From an uncultured cyanobacterium (GTDB lineage Bacteria; Cyanobacteriota; Cyanobacteriia; PCC-6307; Cyanobiaceae), in contig CAIZQU010000109.1 in the NCBI GenBank assembly GCA_903935205.1, forward strand, positions 1-64,000: DNA of 64,000 nt, in the 5' to 3' direction. The notes beneath the pieces are model-generated. The model was given only the letters and a program-made list of their open reading frames with translations. It had not been told where the DNA came from and ran no database searches. Both the position numbers and the translations under genes were made by a program. The stretch's first letter is position 1. Each line of letters begins with the position of its first letter. Below, piece after piece: positions 45,413-55,055 of this stretch.

Positions 45413-46329
45413 CAGGATGCGAGGCGAATTCGGGTCACCCAATGCTCATAGTCGGGATCGCGGCCGAGCGTGATCGTGGTCAGACGGTCCCTCAGCCTCT
45501 CCATCACCGGCCGGTGGGTGGGCAGATCGGTCGTCTCCAGCCGCCGGACCGGTGTCACCCTGGCGGCGGTGCCGCTGAGGAAGACCTCATCGGCGACGAA
45601 CAGCTCGGTCTTGTCGACCGGTCGCTCCAGCACCGGGATGTCCATGGCTCTGGCCAGGTCGAGGATGCTGGCGCGGGTGATGCCCTCGAGAATGTCCTGG
45701 TCCACCGAGGGCGTGATCAGCACCCCATCGCGGACGATGAACAGGTTCATGCCGCTCGCCTCGCTCACCTTGCCGCGGCTGTTGAGCAGCAGGGCTTCGT
45801 CGAACCCGCTCTTCACCGCTTCCGTCTTGGCCAGGGAGCTGGTGATGTACGCACCGCTGATCTTGCCCCGCAGCGGCAGGGAGCGGTCCTCCTGGCGGGT
45901 CCAGCTGCTGAAGCGACAGCTGACGCCTTCGGGCGAGAGGTAATCGCCCATTTCGATGCCGTAGATCAGAAAATCGGTCTCCACATCGTGCAGCCGTGGC
46001 GAGATGCCCAGGCCGCAGGTGTAGACGAATGGTCGTAGGTAGAAGGGCTTGCGCGGCCGGTTGGCCTGCAGGAAGGCCTGGATGGCGCCGTGCACCGTCT
46101 CCTCGCTCAGCTCCGTCAGCAGCAGCCTGGCGCTCTGGGTGAGCCGACGGGCGTGGCGGTCCGCCCGGAACAGCAGCACCTCGTCCGGGTCGTCCGGATT
46201 GGGCAGGCCGCGCATGCCGCCGAAGGCGCCGGTGCCGTAGTGGAGCGCATGGGTGGCCACCGAAAGGGTGGCCTCGGCAAAGGGGACACAGGCTCCGCCG
46301 AACCAGGCATAGGGGAGGAATTGATGCAT
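45412..46329 (-). CDS. ilvE: Branched-chain amino acid aminotransferase
   Basis: This 305-aa class IV PLP enzyme shows an [17 protein letters not shown] start, [13 protein letters not shown], the PLP-lysine region [20 protein letters not shown], and [20 protein letters not shown]. It transfers the last amino group in leucine, isoleucine and valine synthesis. The gene is divergent from cobN with 53 bases between starts, which must hold both promoters. Coupling to metH by a one-base overlap suggests shared regulation of amino-acid metabolism. Confidence 0.95.
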   Translation of the reverse strand: MHQFLPYAWFGGACVPFAEATLSVATHALHYGTGAFGGMRGLPNPDDPDEVLLFRADRHARRLTQSARLLLTELSEETVHGAIQAFLQANRPRKPFYLRPFVYTCGLGISPRLHDVETDFLIYGIEMGDYLSPEGVSCRFSSWTRQEDRSLPLRGKISGAYITSSLAKTEAVKSGFDEALLLNSRGKVSEASGMNLFIVRDGVLITPSVDQDILEGITRASILDLARAMDIPVLERPVDKTELFVADEVFLSGTAARVTPVRRLETTDLPTHRPVMERLRDRLTTITLGRDPDYEHWVTRIRLAS

Positions 46330-46382
46330 GGCGGCGGGTGCGGGCGCTGCGATCTTCTCACCGCACCCAGCAGGATGGGGCG

Positions 46383-49300
46383 ATGCACAGACTGGCGGCG
46401 ATACCGGGCCTGGATGATGGCTCCGGCGGCGATGGCCGGAGCGCGGCCTACGTGGAGCAGCCGCCGGCGCCGGTGCTGCTGCTCAGCAGCGCCGACACCG
46501 ACCTGGTGGCCGTGGCGGCCCTGTTGCGGCAGCGGCCCGGCCTGCTGCCGGAAGAGCTGCGGGCCCTGAACCTGGCGGCCCTCGCCCACCCCGCGGTGAT
46601 CGACCACTACCGCGCCACCACCCTGCCCGCGGCCCGGGTCGTGCTGGTGCGGCTGCTGGGGGGCCGGGGCCATTGGTCCTATGGGATCGAGCAGCTGCGG
46701 GCCTGGGCCGCGGAGCCGGATCCCCAGGGCCGCCGCCGGCAGCTGCTGCTCGTGGCCGGCACCGCCGAGCACGACGGGGAGCTGGCCGGGCTGGGCACCG
46801 TGCCGCCGGAGCTGGCGATGGCCCTGGGGAGCTGCCTGCGCCAGGGCGGCACCGACAACCTGCTGGCGGTACTGGCGGTGCTGGCCTCCCTGTTGCGGGG
46901 GGAGATGCCCGCTCCCCCCAGGGCCGTGGCGGCCCCCGATCCCCTGCCCCACGATTGGCGTCAGGAAGCGGGTCCCAGGGTGGGGGTGATCCTCTACCGC
47001 GCCCTGCTCCAGGCCGGCGACACGGCCCTGATGGAAGCCTGCCTGGAGGAGCTGCGCCGCCAGGGGCTCTGTCCCCGGGGGCTGTGGGTGAGCAGCCTGC
47101 GGGACCCGGCGGTGCAGCAGGGGGTGGGCGACCTGCTGGGGCGGGAGCAGGTCGATGCGGTGCTCTGCGGCACCGGCTTTGCCTCGGTGCAATTCGAGGA
47201 GGCCGGCCTTGGGGCACCCCTGTGGGATCAGCTCGGTGTGCCGGTGCTGCAGATGCTCTGCAGCGGTCGCTGCCGCAACGACTGGCAGGGCAGCGCGATC
47301 GGCCTGGGGCCCCTCGATCTCAGCCTGCAGGTGGCCCTGCCGGAGCTCGATGGGCGGATCGGCACCCGGGTGGGTGCCTTCAAGGAGCTGGCTGAGGCCA
47401 GCACCAGCCTGGCCACGGCCCTGCAGGAGCTGCGGCCGGAGCCGGAGCGGCTGGCCTGGATCGTGGCCCTGACCCACGGCTGGATCCGCCTGCGCCGCAC
47501 CCCGGCCCGGGAGCGGCGGCTGGCCCTGGTGCTCGCCAACTACCCCACCCGTGACAGCCGGCTGGCCAATGGCGTCGGTCTCGACACCCCAGCCAGCACG
47601 GTGGCGATGCTGCACTGGCTGGCGGAGGCCGGCTACGACCTTGGCAGCGAGCCGCTGCCGCAGGATGGCGACGCCCTGATCCACCGGATGCTGGAGGGGC
47701 GCAGCAACGATCCCGGCAGCGGCCATCGCCGGCCCCTCTGCCATCTCAACCTGGCCACCTACCACGACTGGTATGGGGGCCTTCCCGGGGAGGGTCGGCA
47801 ACGGCTGGAGCGGGTCTGGAGCGCCCCGGAGGCCGATGCGGGATTGGAGGCGGGCCCCGATGGTCCGGCCTTTGCGGTGCGGGGGCTGCGCTTCGGCAAC
47901 GTGGTGGTCCTGATCCAGCCGGAGCGGGGCTACGACCGGGACCCCTCGCTCAACTACCACAGCCCCGATCTGCCCCCCACCCACGCCTATCTGGCCCAAT
48001 ACCTGTGGTTGCGCCAGTGTTTCGCCGCCCATGCCGTGGTGCATGTGGGCAAGCACGGCAATCTCGAATGGCTGCCGGGCAAGGGGGTGGGCCTCTCGGC
48101 CGACTGCTTCCCCGAGTGGGCCCTGGGACCCCTGCCGCATCTCTATCCCTTCATCGTCAACGACCCCGGTGAGGGCAGCCAGGCCAAGCGCCGCGCCCAG
48201 GCGGTGATCGTCGACCACCTCACCCCGCCGCTGGGCCGTGCTGGTCTCCACGGGCCGCTGCGCTCCCTGGAGGCGCTGCTGGATGAGTACTGGGAAGCGG
48301 TGCAGCTCGGCGGCGCAAGGGCCGGGGCATTGCGTCAGCAGCTGGCGGAGCAGCTGGCGGATCTGGATCTGCCGATGGCGAGCGGCCTCGCCGATCTGGA
48401 GGCGCGGCTGGATGCGGCCGATGGCTATCTCTGCGAGCTGAAGGAGGCCCAGATCCGCCTGGGGCTCCACCGCTTCGGCCAGCTGCCGGAAGCGGAGCTG
48501 CTCACCGAACTGCTTCTCTGTCTGGCTCGGGCGCCCCAGGCTGGTCGGCCGGGGCTGACCCAGGCGATCGCCCGCGACCTGGGTCTCGACTGCGATCCCT
48601 GGGCCGATCCGGAGGAGGAACCGCTGACGGAGGCGGATCGGCTGCGGCTCGGCGGCCCCGGGGCCGGGGCGGGCCTGAGGCGGGTGGGGGATGGGGTGGC
48701 CCTGCTGGAGGAGCGGGCCCTGGCGCTGTTGCGTCCCCTGGTTCTGGCTGGGGAGGGGGGCACGGATGGCTGGGCTGCTGCTGTGGGTTCCCGCACGGCG
48801 GGTTCCCGCTCGGTGGGTTCGCGGCCAGCGGCTGGCTGCGATGGTCCCGGCCCCGGGGAGGGTGGCGCTGGGGGGAGCGGTTTTGCTGGGCTCAGCGGCG
48901 CCGGCGAGCCTGGCCCCACGGCCATCGGCTCAGCAGCAGCGGCCGCCGCCGGCGGGCCCGGTTCGGGCCGGATCAGCCGGATCAGCGGGAGCGACCCTGG
49001 CTCCACGGCGTCAGGTTGGCCGTCATCGTCGGGATCGGAGGCGCCAGGCCCTTTCCTGCCCGGCCCCGCCAGTGCCGAGGCCCTGGACCATCTGCGCCGC
49101 GACCTGTTGCCCCGTCTGCGGCTCTGCGGCGAGGCGGAACGGCTCGCCTTCCTGAAGGGCCTGGAGGGCGGTCGCATCGCCGCTGGACCCTCCGGAGCCC
49201 CCAGCCGCGGCCGGCCGGATCTGCTCCCCACCGGCCGCAACTTCTACAGCGTCGATCTGCGCGGTCTGCCGACGGAAGCGGCCTGGGATCTGGGCCGGCG

Positions 49301-50420
49301 CAGCGCCGAGCTGCTGCTCGAATTGCATCGGCTCGATCAGGGCGAGGACCTGCGCTGCCTGGCCCTGTCGGTGTGGGGCACGGCGACGATGCGCAACGGC
49401 GGCGAGGACATCGCCCAGGCCCTGGCCCTGATGGGGGTGCGGCCGGTGTGGGATGGGCCGACCCGGCGGCTGGTGGACGTGGAGGTGATCCCCCTGGGCG
49501 TGCTGGGGCGGCCGCGGGTGGATGTGACCCTGCGCATCTCCGGCCTGTTCCGCGATGCCTTTCCCCAGCTGGTGGGCTGGTTCAACCGGGCCACGCGGCT
49601 GGTGGCCGGCCTCGGCGAGGAGGGGCCCGCCAATCCCCTGGCTGTTGCCGCCGCCCGGGAGGGGCGTTGGGGGCGGGTGTGGGGATCGGCGCCGGGGGCC
49701 TACGGCGCTGGCCTTCAGGGGTTGATCGACTCCGGCCAGTGGGAGGAGCGGGCCGATCTGGCCGAGGCCTACATGGGCTGGAGCCAGTGGCGCTACGACG
49801 GCGAGGCCCTGGTCGCAGGCGGCGGCGCCGGCGATCTGCAGGGGCACCTGGATCGGGAGGGGCTGGAACGGCGGCTGGCGACGGTGGAGGTGGTCCTCCA
49901 CAACCAGGACAACCGCGAGCACGACCTGCTCGACTCCGACGATTACTACCAGTTCCAGGGCGGGCTCAGCGCTGCGGTCGAACGCCAGCGGGGCCAGGCC
50001 CCGGCCCTGTGGTTCGGCGATCACTCCCGCCAGGCCCGGCCGCGGCTGCACCGGCTGGAACGGGAGTTCGACAAGGTGATCCGCTCGCGCCTGCTCAACC
50101 CCCGCTGGATCGAAGCCATGGCTGAACATGGCTACAAGGGCGGTTTCGAGATGGCGGCCAGCCTCGACTACCTGTTTGCCTATGACGCCAGCACCGGCCG
50201 GGTACCGCCATGGAGCTACGGCGCCCTGAGCCTCACCTGGCTGGCCTCGGAGGCGGTGCTGAGCTTTCTGCGCCGCAGCAATCCCTGGGCCCTGCGGGAC
50301 ATGGCCGAACGGCTGCTGGAGGCGCACCACCGGGGCCTGTGGCGCGATCCGGACGCTGGCGAGATCGACCGGCTGAAGGCTCTGGTGCTGGAGAGCGAGG
50401 GTCTGATCGAAACCAGTTGA
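46383..50420 (+). CDS. cobN: Cobaltochelatase subunit CobN
   Basis: This 1345-aa protein matches the large CobN/ChlH chelatase family in its CobN form, inserting cobalt in cobalamin synthesis. Features are PLCHLNLATYHDWYGGLPGE and HVGKHGNLEWLPGKGVGLS in the middle, and VHNQDNREHDLLDSDDYY-like and FEMAASLDYLFAYDA motifs near the end. Residues about 800-900 are a Gly/Ser/Ala-rich insertion with little sequence complexity, unusual for the family. ATG 46383 is used; an earlier in-frame start exists at 46338. Proximity to the B12-dependent metH is functionally suggestive. Subunits CobS and CobT or ChlI/ChlD partners are not in this window. Confidence 0.93.
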   Translation: MHRLAAIPGLDDGSGGDGRSAAYVEQPPAPVLLLSSADTDLVAVAALLRQRPGLLPEELRALNLAALAHPAVIDHYRATTLPAARVVLVRLLGGRGHWSYGIEQLRAWAAEPDPQGRRRQLLLVAGTAEHDGELAGLGTVPPELAMALGSCLRQGGTDNLLAVLAVLASLLRGEMPAPPRAVAAPDPLPHDWRQEAGPRVGVILYRALLQAGDTALMEACLEELRRQGLCPRGLWVSSLRDPAVQQGVGDLLGREQVDAVLCGTGFASVQFEEAGLGAPLWDQLGVPVLQMLCSGRCRNDWQGSAIGLGPLDLSLQVALPELDGRIGTRVGAFKELAEASTSLATALQELRPEPERLAWIVALTHGWIRLRRTPARERRLALVLANYPTRDSRLANGVGLDTPASTVAMLHWLAEAGYDLGSEPLPQDGDALIHRMLEGRSNDPGSGHRRPLCHLNLATYHDWYGGLPGEGRQRLERVWSAPEADAGLEAGPDGPAFAVRGLRFGNVVVLIQPERGYDRDPSLNYHSPDLPPTHAYLAQYLWLRQCFAAHAVVHVGKHGNLEWLPGKGVGLSADCFPEWALGPLPHLYPFIVNDPGEGSQAKRRAQAVIVDHLTPPLGRAGLHGPLRSLEALLDEYWEAVQLGGARAGALRQQLAEQLADLDLPMASGLADLEARLDAADGYLCELKEAQIRLGLHRFGQLPEAELLTELLLCLARAPQAGRPGLTQAIARDLGLDCDPWADPEEEPLTEADRLRLGGPGAGAGLRRVGDGVALLEERALALLRPLVLAGEGGTDGWAAAVGSRTAGSRSVGSRPAAGCDGPGPGEGGAGGSGFAGLSGAGEPGPTAIGSAAAAAAGGPGSGRISRISGSDPGSTASGWPSSSGSEAPGPFLPGPASAEALDHLRRDLLPRLRLCGEAERLAFLKGLEGGRIAAGPSGAPSRGRPDLLPTGRNFYSVDLRGLPTEAAWDLGRRSAELLLELHRLDQGEDLRCLALSVWGTATMRNGGEDIAQALALMGVRPVWDGPTRRLVDVEVIPLGVLGRPRVDVTLRISGLFRDAFPQLVGWFNRATRLVAGLGEEGPANPLAVAAAREGRWGRVWGSAPGAYGAGLQGLIDSGQWEERADLAEAYMGWSQWRYDGEALVAGGGAGDLQGHLDREGLERRLATVEVVLHNQDNREHDLLDSDDYYQFQGGLSAAVERQRGQAPALWFGDHSRQARPRLHRLEREFDKVIRSRLLNPRWIEAMAEHGYKGGFEMAASLDYLFAYDASTGRVPPWSYGALSLTWLASEAVLSFLRRSNPWALRDMAERLLEAHHRGLWRDPDAGEIDRLKALVLESEGLIETS

Positions 50421-50517
50421 CCGGGGGCCCCTGGCCAGTTGAGCGGGACTCTGGTCAGTTGAGCGGGACCCTGGCCAGGCCCGCAGCCTCCGCTCCGGGA
50501 CAACGGAGGGCTGCGGG
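50413..50517. terminator. Repeat plus strong hairpin between convergent genes
   Basis: About two and a half copies of a 20-bp unit (AGTTGAGCGGGACYCTGGYC) follow the cobN stop. They lead into a long hairpin at 50480-50517 with CCCGCAGCC-TCCG and CGGA-GGGCTGCGGG arms. No T run follows, so intrinsic termination is plausible but not certain. Confidence 0.5.
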
Positions 50518-50555
50518 GTGCTCGGGGGTCGGCCGTGGGCTTCCGCTGGGTGGGT

Positions 50556-51095
50556 TCAGGCCTGCAGGTCCTTGGCCATGGCCTTGAACGGGTTGATGTC
50601 ACCCGGCTTGCCGCCCGGTTGGCTGGTGCCGGGCTGGGGGGCAGCGCCATCGCCGCTGGCCTTGCGGGCCGCCGCCGGAGCCGCAGCGGGGGCATTGACC
50701 GCCACCGCTGCACCCTTCTTGCGCAGGTCGAGCTCCGCCTGGGACATCGGTTTGGCGAAGGTTTTCTTGACCGGCTTGGGCACGCCGCCGGTGAGATTCA
50801 CCGTCGTGTCGTCGTCGGTGCTTTCACCGGCCAGGCCAGGGGTGCTGGCTTCGAGGCGGGCCTCCATCGAGGCCACCTCCAGGACGAGTTCCTTCTCGCC
50901 CGGGCTGTCGGCATTGCCGGGGAAGGTGTGGCGGATGCGATTGGAGCGGCGCATGAAAGCCACGTTGCCGAGGCTGCTGGAAGCGTCGGAATCGAGGAAG
51001 AAGGCGGACTCTTCCTGCTTCGGTTTTGAGACCGGTGCAGGCTGGTTGGTCTTCTCGGAAGCGCGGGAACCCAGGAGGCGATCGAACAGACCCAT
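50556..51095 (-). CDS. Conserved-looking hypothetical protein, 179 aa
   Basis: The N-terminus MGLFDRLLGSRASEK is followed by FFLDSDASSSLGNVAFMRRS and RIRHTFPGN. The C-terminal half is Ala/Pro/Lys-rich and disordered, apart from KPMSQAELDLRKKGAA. I do not recognise a function. ATG 51095 is preferred over an in-frame upstream start at 51119. It faces cobN across the hairpin and follows the PHP gene on the same strand with a 27-base gap, so it could belong to that operon. Confidence 0.6.
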   Translation of the reverse strand: MGLFDRLLGSRASEKTNQPAPVSKPKQEESAFFLDSDASSSLGNVAFMRRSNRIRHTFPGNADSPGEKELVLEVASMEARLEASTPGLAGESTDDDTTVNLTGGVPKPVKKTFAKPMSQAELDLRKKGAAVAVNAPAAAPAAARKASGDGAAPQPGTSQPGGKPGDINPFKAMAKDLQA

Positions 51096-51122
51096 CGGCT
51101 GCAGGAAATCTGTCAGCAAACC

Positions 51123-51788
51123 CTAGCGGCCATGGAGGGCCAGACCGTGGGTGTCGGTGCCGCAACTCAGCAAAAGGCCACGATTAATCAGGTCCGCCGC
51201 GATCGCCTCACAGACCAGCGGCGTCGCCCGCCAGGTGGGCCCCATCGTGTAGTCGTAGAAGGCCTCGGCGCCATCGAGGCCCGCCTCCGCCGCCGCGGCG
51301 ATCAGGCGGGGATGGGGCAGGCGATAGCGGGCCGGGTGGGCCAGCAGGGCCAGGCCCCCGGCCCCCCGGATCGCCTTCAGCACCGCGTCGACCCGCAGGG
51401 CCGGTCCCACGGCCGAATCCCCCTGGAGGTAGGGCTCCAGGGGGCCGGGGTCAGGGTTGATGCCGAGGCCCAGCACATGGACCAGGCATCCCTCCAGCAG
51501 GCAGCTGATCTCCACCCCGCGCCAGAGGGTCGGCACCGCCGCGCCGCTCCGGCGGTGTCGCTCCAGGGCCGCTTCGATCCGGTCGTGGGCGGCGAGGGTG
51601 TGATGGTCGGTGATCGCCAGGTGCTCCAGGCCGATCGTGACGGCCTGCTGGGCCAGCCGTTCCGGCGCCAGGCTTCCGTCGCTGCAGGTGGAATGGCAGT
51701 GGAAGTTGAACCGTCCCGGGCAGCTCTCCGGCCCCACCTGGCGCAACACCGCCGCCAGGGGGTGCTCCCTGGCCTCAACCCGCAGCAT
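51123..51788 (-). CDS. PHP-domain phosphoesterase
   Basis: This 221-aa protein has the four PHP metal-binding motifs: FNFHCHSTCSDGSL near residue 28, AITDHHTLAAH near 60, a central Glu/His (LLAHPARYRLPHP) and CGTDTHGLA near the C-terminus. PHP enzymes hydrolyse phosphoesters such as 3',5'-nucleoside bisphosphates or oligonucleotides (TrpH/RNase AM-like). ATG 51788 overlaps the hemJ end by 14 bases, so the pair is co-expressed, although no metabolic link is obvious. Confidence 0.88.
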   Translation of the reverse strand: MLRVEAREHPLAAVLRQVGPESCPGRFNFHCHSTCSDGSLAPERLAQQAVTIGLEHLAITDHHTLAAHDRIEAALERHRRSGAAVPTLWRGVEISCLLEGCLVHVLGLGINPDPGPLEPYLQGDSAVGPALRVDAVLKAIRGAGGLALLAHPARYRLPHPRLIAAAAEAGLDGAEAFYDYTMGPTWRATPLVCEAIAADLINRGLLLSCGTDTHGLALHGR

Positions 51789-52398
51789 GGTCGCGCTCTC
51801 CGCCCTCGGCGGCGGCCGTGGCCGCCAGGCCTTCGGCTCGCAGCCGGCGCCAGCGGGCATAAAACTGAATCGAGGCCGCCATCGCCACCACCAGGGCCAC
51901 CAGGAACCAGGTGGCGGCGCCGGTGGGGAACTGGTCCTTGAAAACCACCAGCATCACCACCACCACCAGGAACAAGGTGGGGAGTTCGTTGAGGGCCCGC
52001 AGCTGCCGGCCGCTCCAGAGGCAGCGACCGTCCTGGAGCCGACCCATCAACCGATAGCAGAAAGCGTGATAGGCCAGGAGCGCCAGCACCACGGCCAGTT
52101 TGGCGTGCATCCAACCCTGTTGCAGCCAGGCGGGATTGACCGAGAGCAGGCCGGCGGCCATGGCCACCGCCACCACCATGCCGGGTGTGGTGATGATGTT
52201 GGCCAGACGCCGTTCCATCACGGCATATTGCTCTTCGAAGGCAGCCCGCAGCGGCGGCTCCAGCTCGGCGGCCTCGCGGTGGTAGATGAACAGCCGCACC
52301 AGGTAGAAGAGCCCGGCGAACCAGACCACCACCCCGACGATGTGGAGGGTCTTGAACCAGAGATAGGCCTCCGGGGGCCAGGTCAGGGCCAGGGTCAT
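51775..52398 (-). CDS. hemJ: HemJ-type protoporphyrinogen oxidase
   Basis: This 207-aa membrane protein has four or five hydrophobic helices and the HemJ signatures LWFKTLHIVGVVVWFAGLFY, LVRLFIYHREA near residue 35 and GWMHAKLAVVLALLAYH near 95. It catalyses oxidation of protoporphyrinogen IX to protoporphyrin IX in haem and chlorophyll synthesis; HemJ is the usual form in cyanobacteria. ATG 52398 is preceded by conserved spacing. The C-terminal tail (RAEGLAATAAAEGGERDHAAG region) is extended and polar compared with the core. Confidence 0.92.
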   Translation of the reverse strand: MTLALTWPPEAYLWFKTLHIVGVVVWFAGLFYLVRLFIYHREAAELEPPLRAAFEEQYAVMERRLANIITTPGMVVAVAMAAGLLSVNPAWLQQGWMHAKLAVVLALLAYHAFCYRLMGRLQDGRCLWSGRQLRALNELPTLFLVVVVMLVVFKDQFPTGAATWFLVALVVAMAASIQFYARWRRLRAEGLAATAAAEGGERDHAAG

Positions 52399-52417
52399 CA
52401 GGCGGATGCTTGCTCGC

Positions 52418-54259
52418 TCAGGCTAGGGGGTTGGCTTCGCTTTTCTCGGCGGCAGCGGTGATCGGTTCAGCCAGGTGGGCGGCGGCGCTGGCCCGGATGG
52501 CGGCGAGCTCCGCCGGCTCCAGCCGGTCGAGCTGCTTGATCACCAGCGCCATGCGGGGGTTGGTGCGGAGCAGGTCGCGATGGCGGGCGAGGAAATCCCA
52601 GTAGAGGCTGTTGTAAGGGCAGGCGCGCGGTCCCTGACGCTGCTTGACGTCGTATCGACAGCCCTTGCAGTAGGTGCTCATGCGGTTGATGTAGTTGCCG
52701 CTGGCGGCATAGGGCTTGCTGGCGAGCACGCCTCCATCGGCGAAGAGGCCCATGCCGATCACGTTGGTCTGCATCACCCAGTCGTGGCCATCGATGAACT
52801 GGCGCTGGAACCACTGCGTCAGGGCCTGGGGATCGAGCCCGGCGATCAGGCCGTAGTTGGCCAGCACCATCAGCCGCTGGATGTGGTGGGCATAGCCGTT
52901 GGCGCGCAGCTCCGCCAGCACCGTGTCCATGCAGGCCATGCCGCTGCGACCCAGGTCCTGCAACCAGGGGGGAAGGGGTCGCTGGGCGGCGAAGTGGTTG
53001 CTGGCCGGGTAGGTGGGGCCGAGCCAGTGGTAGAGGCCGAAGGTGTATTCCCGCCAGCCGAGGATCTGGCGAATCACCCCCTCCAGGCTGGCCAGGGGGA
53101 TGGCCGCGGGTTCACCGTTCGGCGGCTTGGCCGGTGCCGCGGTGCCGCCCTGCGGTTCGTCGCCCTGCGGCCCGTCGCCCTGCGGCCCGTCGTCGCCCTG
53201 CGGTTCGTCGCCGCCCTGCGGTTCGGCGCTGGGCGACGGGCCGCTCCAGGACTGGCGGCCAGCCTGCTCCAGGCGGCGGATCACGGCGAGCGGTTCGAGC
53301 AGGCCGAGGTTGATGTAGGGGGAGAGCAGCGAATGCCAGAGGGTGGGCTGGCCGCTGACCATCGCGTCCTGGTAGGGGCCGAAGCCGTGCAGGCGGGTGG
53401 CGATGAAGTGCTCCAGCACCTGGCCGGCCTGCTGGCGGGTCACCGCCCAGCCGAACGGTTCCAGTGCACCGGGCAGGGGTTCCAGGCCGGCGGCGGCCCG
53501 CTGGGCTCCGATCGCCTCCACCCGTTCGATCACGGCGCGGGTGATCCGATCGGGCTCGAACCACAGCGGTGGCGGTCCCTTCAGTCCCCGGACGGGGGGG
53601 CGGCGGTTGTCGTGGTCGTAGTTCCACTGGCCGCCGAGGGGGGTGGCGGCGCTGCCGCTGCCCTCCATCAGCACCCCGAAGCGGCGCCGTCCCTCCCGGT
53701 AGAAGTGCTCCATCCGCAGCTGGCGGCGGCCCCGGGCCCAGTCGGCGAAGGCTGCTGGGCTCCAGAGGAAGGCGTTGGAGGGGTGCCAGATCAGGGCCGG
53801 AGCGGGGCTCGGCGGGGCGGTGGGGCCAGGGGAGGGATCCGGTCGCGGGGATCGCCCCGGGGGCGGTGCTGCGGCCGGGGGCTCCGCCTGCGGCCAACGG
53901 GCGAGGCAGCGTTCGATCGCCTGGCGCACCGGCCGATCGGCGGGCTCCATCGCGTGGAGTTCCTCGATTCGATGCTCGCCGCACCATTGCTGCAGAGCCA
54001 CGGCGAAGCTGTCGGTGGGGCGATGGTCCACGGTCCAGCCGGCTTCGGCCAGCTCCAGGGCGACATGGCGCTGGGCGCTCCAGAGCAACACCAGCCGCTG
54101 GCGGTGCAGGGCCAGCCGTTCGAGGGCGCCGCTGCTTTCGACCAGCAACAGCCTGCAGCGGCGTCGGGCCTCCGCCGCCCCGAAGCGCGCCTCCATCGCC
54201 ACCAGGGCCGCCTGGCGGAGGGAGAGCTGATCGGGAAGAACGAGGATGCCGAGGGTCAT
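52418..54259 (-). CDS. Fe-S cluster photolyase-related protein
   Basis: This 613-aa protein belongs to the cryptochrome/photolyase-related (PhrB/FeS-BCP) family, which repairs UV lesions such as (6-4) photoproducts using FAD and light. It starts with LGILVLPDQLSL (the antenna domain). The FAD domain includes GWREYTFGLYHWLGP-like and NVIGMGLFADGG motifs. Cysteines that would bind a 4Fe-4S cluster appear in STYCKGCRYDVKQRQG and ACPYNSLYWDF. Start ATG 54259 is chosen. Two low-complexity insertions are present: a Pro-rich segment near residues 125-150 and a Gly-Pro-Gln-Asp repeat near 340-375. It is divergent from the lipocalin gene. Confidence 0.9.
   Translation of the reverse strand: MTLGILVLPDQLSLRQAALVAMEARFGAAEARRRCRLLLVESSGALERLALHRQRLVLLWSAQRHVALELAEAGWTVDHRPTDSFAVALQQWCGEHRIEELHAMEPADRPVRQAIERCLARWPQAEPPAAAPPPGRSPRPDPSPGPTAPPSPAPALIWHPSNAFLWSPAAFADWARGRRQLRMEHFYREGRRRFGVLMEGSGSAATPLGGQWNYDHDNRRPPVRGLKGPPPLWFEPDRITRAVIERVEAIGAQRAAAGLEPLPGALEPFGWAVTRQQAGQVLEHFIATRLHGFGPYQDAMVSGQPTLWHSLLSPYINLGLLEPLAVIRRLEQAGRQSWSGPSPSAEPQGGDEPQGDDGPQGDGPQGDEPQGGTAAPAKPPNGEPAAIPLASLEGVIRQILGWREYTFGLYHWLGPTYPASNHFAAQRPLPPWLQDLGRSGMACMDTVLAELRANGYAHHIQRLMVLANYGLIAGLDPQALTQWFQRQFIDGHDWVMQTNVIGMGLFADGGVLASKPYAASGNYINRMSTYCKGCRYDVKQRQGPRACPYNSLYWDFLARHRDLLRTNPRMALVIKQLDRLEPAELAAIRASAAAHLAEPITAAAEKSEANPLA
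53138..53232. repeat. 15-bp imperfect coding repeat in photolyase gene
   Basis: Roughly six imperfect units of GTCGCCCTGCGGYYC type encode the Glu/Gly-Pro-Gln-Gly-Asp repeat inserted in the photolyase. The period keeps the frame. Confidence 0.7.
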
Positions 54260-54364
54260 GGGAGGGTCCGTGCTGGCGCGGGCCAGGGCCGGCGGCGAGG
54301 GGGCATCATCGGCGCAGGGTCGGCGCCGGCTGCGGGTCGGCGATCGCCGCCTTCGGCATCCTCC

Positions 54365-55042
54365 ATGGTCCCCGTCGCTCCCCATTCCGATCGCTGGTCT
54401 CCCCGGTTGGGGCTAGGCCAGGCACTGGCGGGGCTGGCCCTGGCCGTGGCGATGGTTCACGGTGCTGCGATCACGGCATCGGCAGCCCCCGCGATTCCGG
54501 CGCCCGGCGGCGAAGCGCCCTGGGCCGGGGCGATCGGGCCGAACTCCAGAGCTGTGGAGGGTCCAGCGCTGGGCGCCGGCCCGGTCAAGGCGGTGGAGAT
54601 GGTCGATCTGGCGCGCTATGCCGGTCTCTGGCATGAGCTGGCCCGGATCCCCAACCGCTTCCAGCGGCAGTGCGCCCGCGAGAGCCTGGCGGTCTATGGG
54701 CTCCAGAGCGACGGTCGGCTGCGGGTGCTCAACCAGTGCCGCCGCTCCCGGGGTCGGGTCGATCAGGCCAGGGGTGTGGCGCGGGTGGTGGATCCAGGGG
54801 CGAACGCCCGGCTGCGGGTGAGCCTGGTCGATCTGCTGGGCTGGCGGCCCTTCTGGGGTGATTACTGGATCATCGGCCTCGATCCCGACTACCGCTGGGC
54901 GATTGTGGGCAGCCCGGACCGCCGCTACGGCTGGATCCTGGCCCGCAGCAGGAGCCTGGATCGAGCCAGCTGGCGGGCGATCGCCGGGATTCTGGTGGCT
55001 CAGGGCTACCGACCCTCAGCCTTCCAGCCCAGTGCTCCCTGA
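54365..55042 (+). CDS. Lipocalin family exported protein (Blc-like)
   Basis: This 225-aa protein has an N-terminal signal peptide (LGQALAGLALAVAMVHGAA, then ITASAAP). After an Ala/Gly-rich linker comes a lipocalin barrel beginning MVDLARYAGLWHELARIPNR (the GxW motif) and including FWGDYWIIGLDPDYRWAIVG and YGWILARSRSL. Bacterial lipocalins of this type bind lipids at the cell envelope and are often stress-induced. It is divergent from the photolyase gene. No lipobox Cys is seen at the signal cleavage site. Confidence 0.85.
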   Translation: MVPVAPHSDRWSPRLGLGQALAGLALAVAMVHGAAITASAAPAIPAPGGEAPWAGAIGPNSRAVEGPALGAGPVKAVEMVDLARYAGLWHELARIPNRFQRQCARESLAVYGLQSDGRLRVLNQCRRSRGRVDQARGVARVVDPGANARLRVSLVDLLGWRPFWGDYWIIGLDPDYRWAIVGSPDRRYGWILARSRSLDRASWRAIAGILVAQGYRPSAFQPSAP

Positions 55043-55055
55043 ACGCCGGTGCCGA

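Noticed and set aside
46116..48470. A 784-codon frame antisense to cobN and partly ilvE
   Set aside because: It is Gln/His/Pro-rich shadow sequence; cobN on the other strand is a secure family match.
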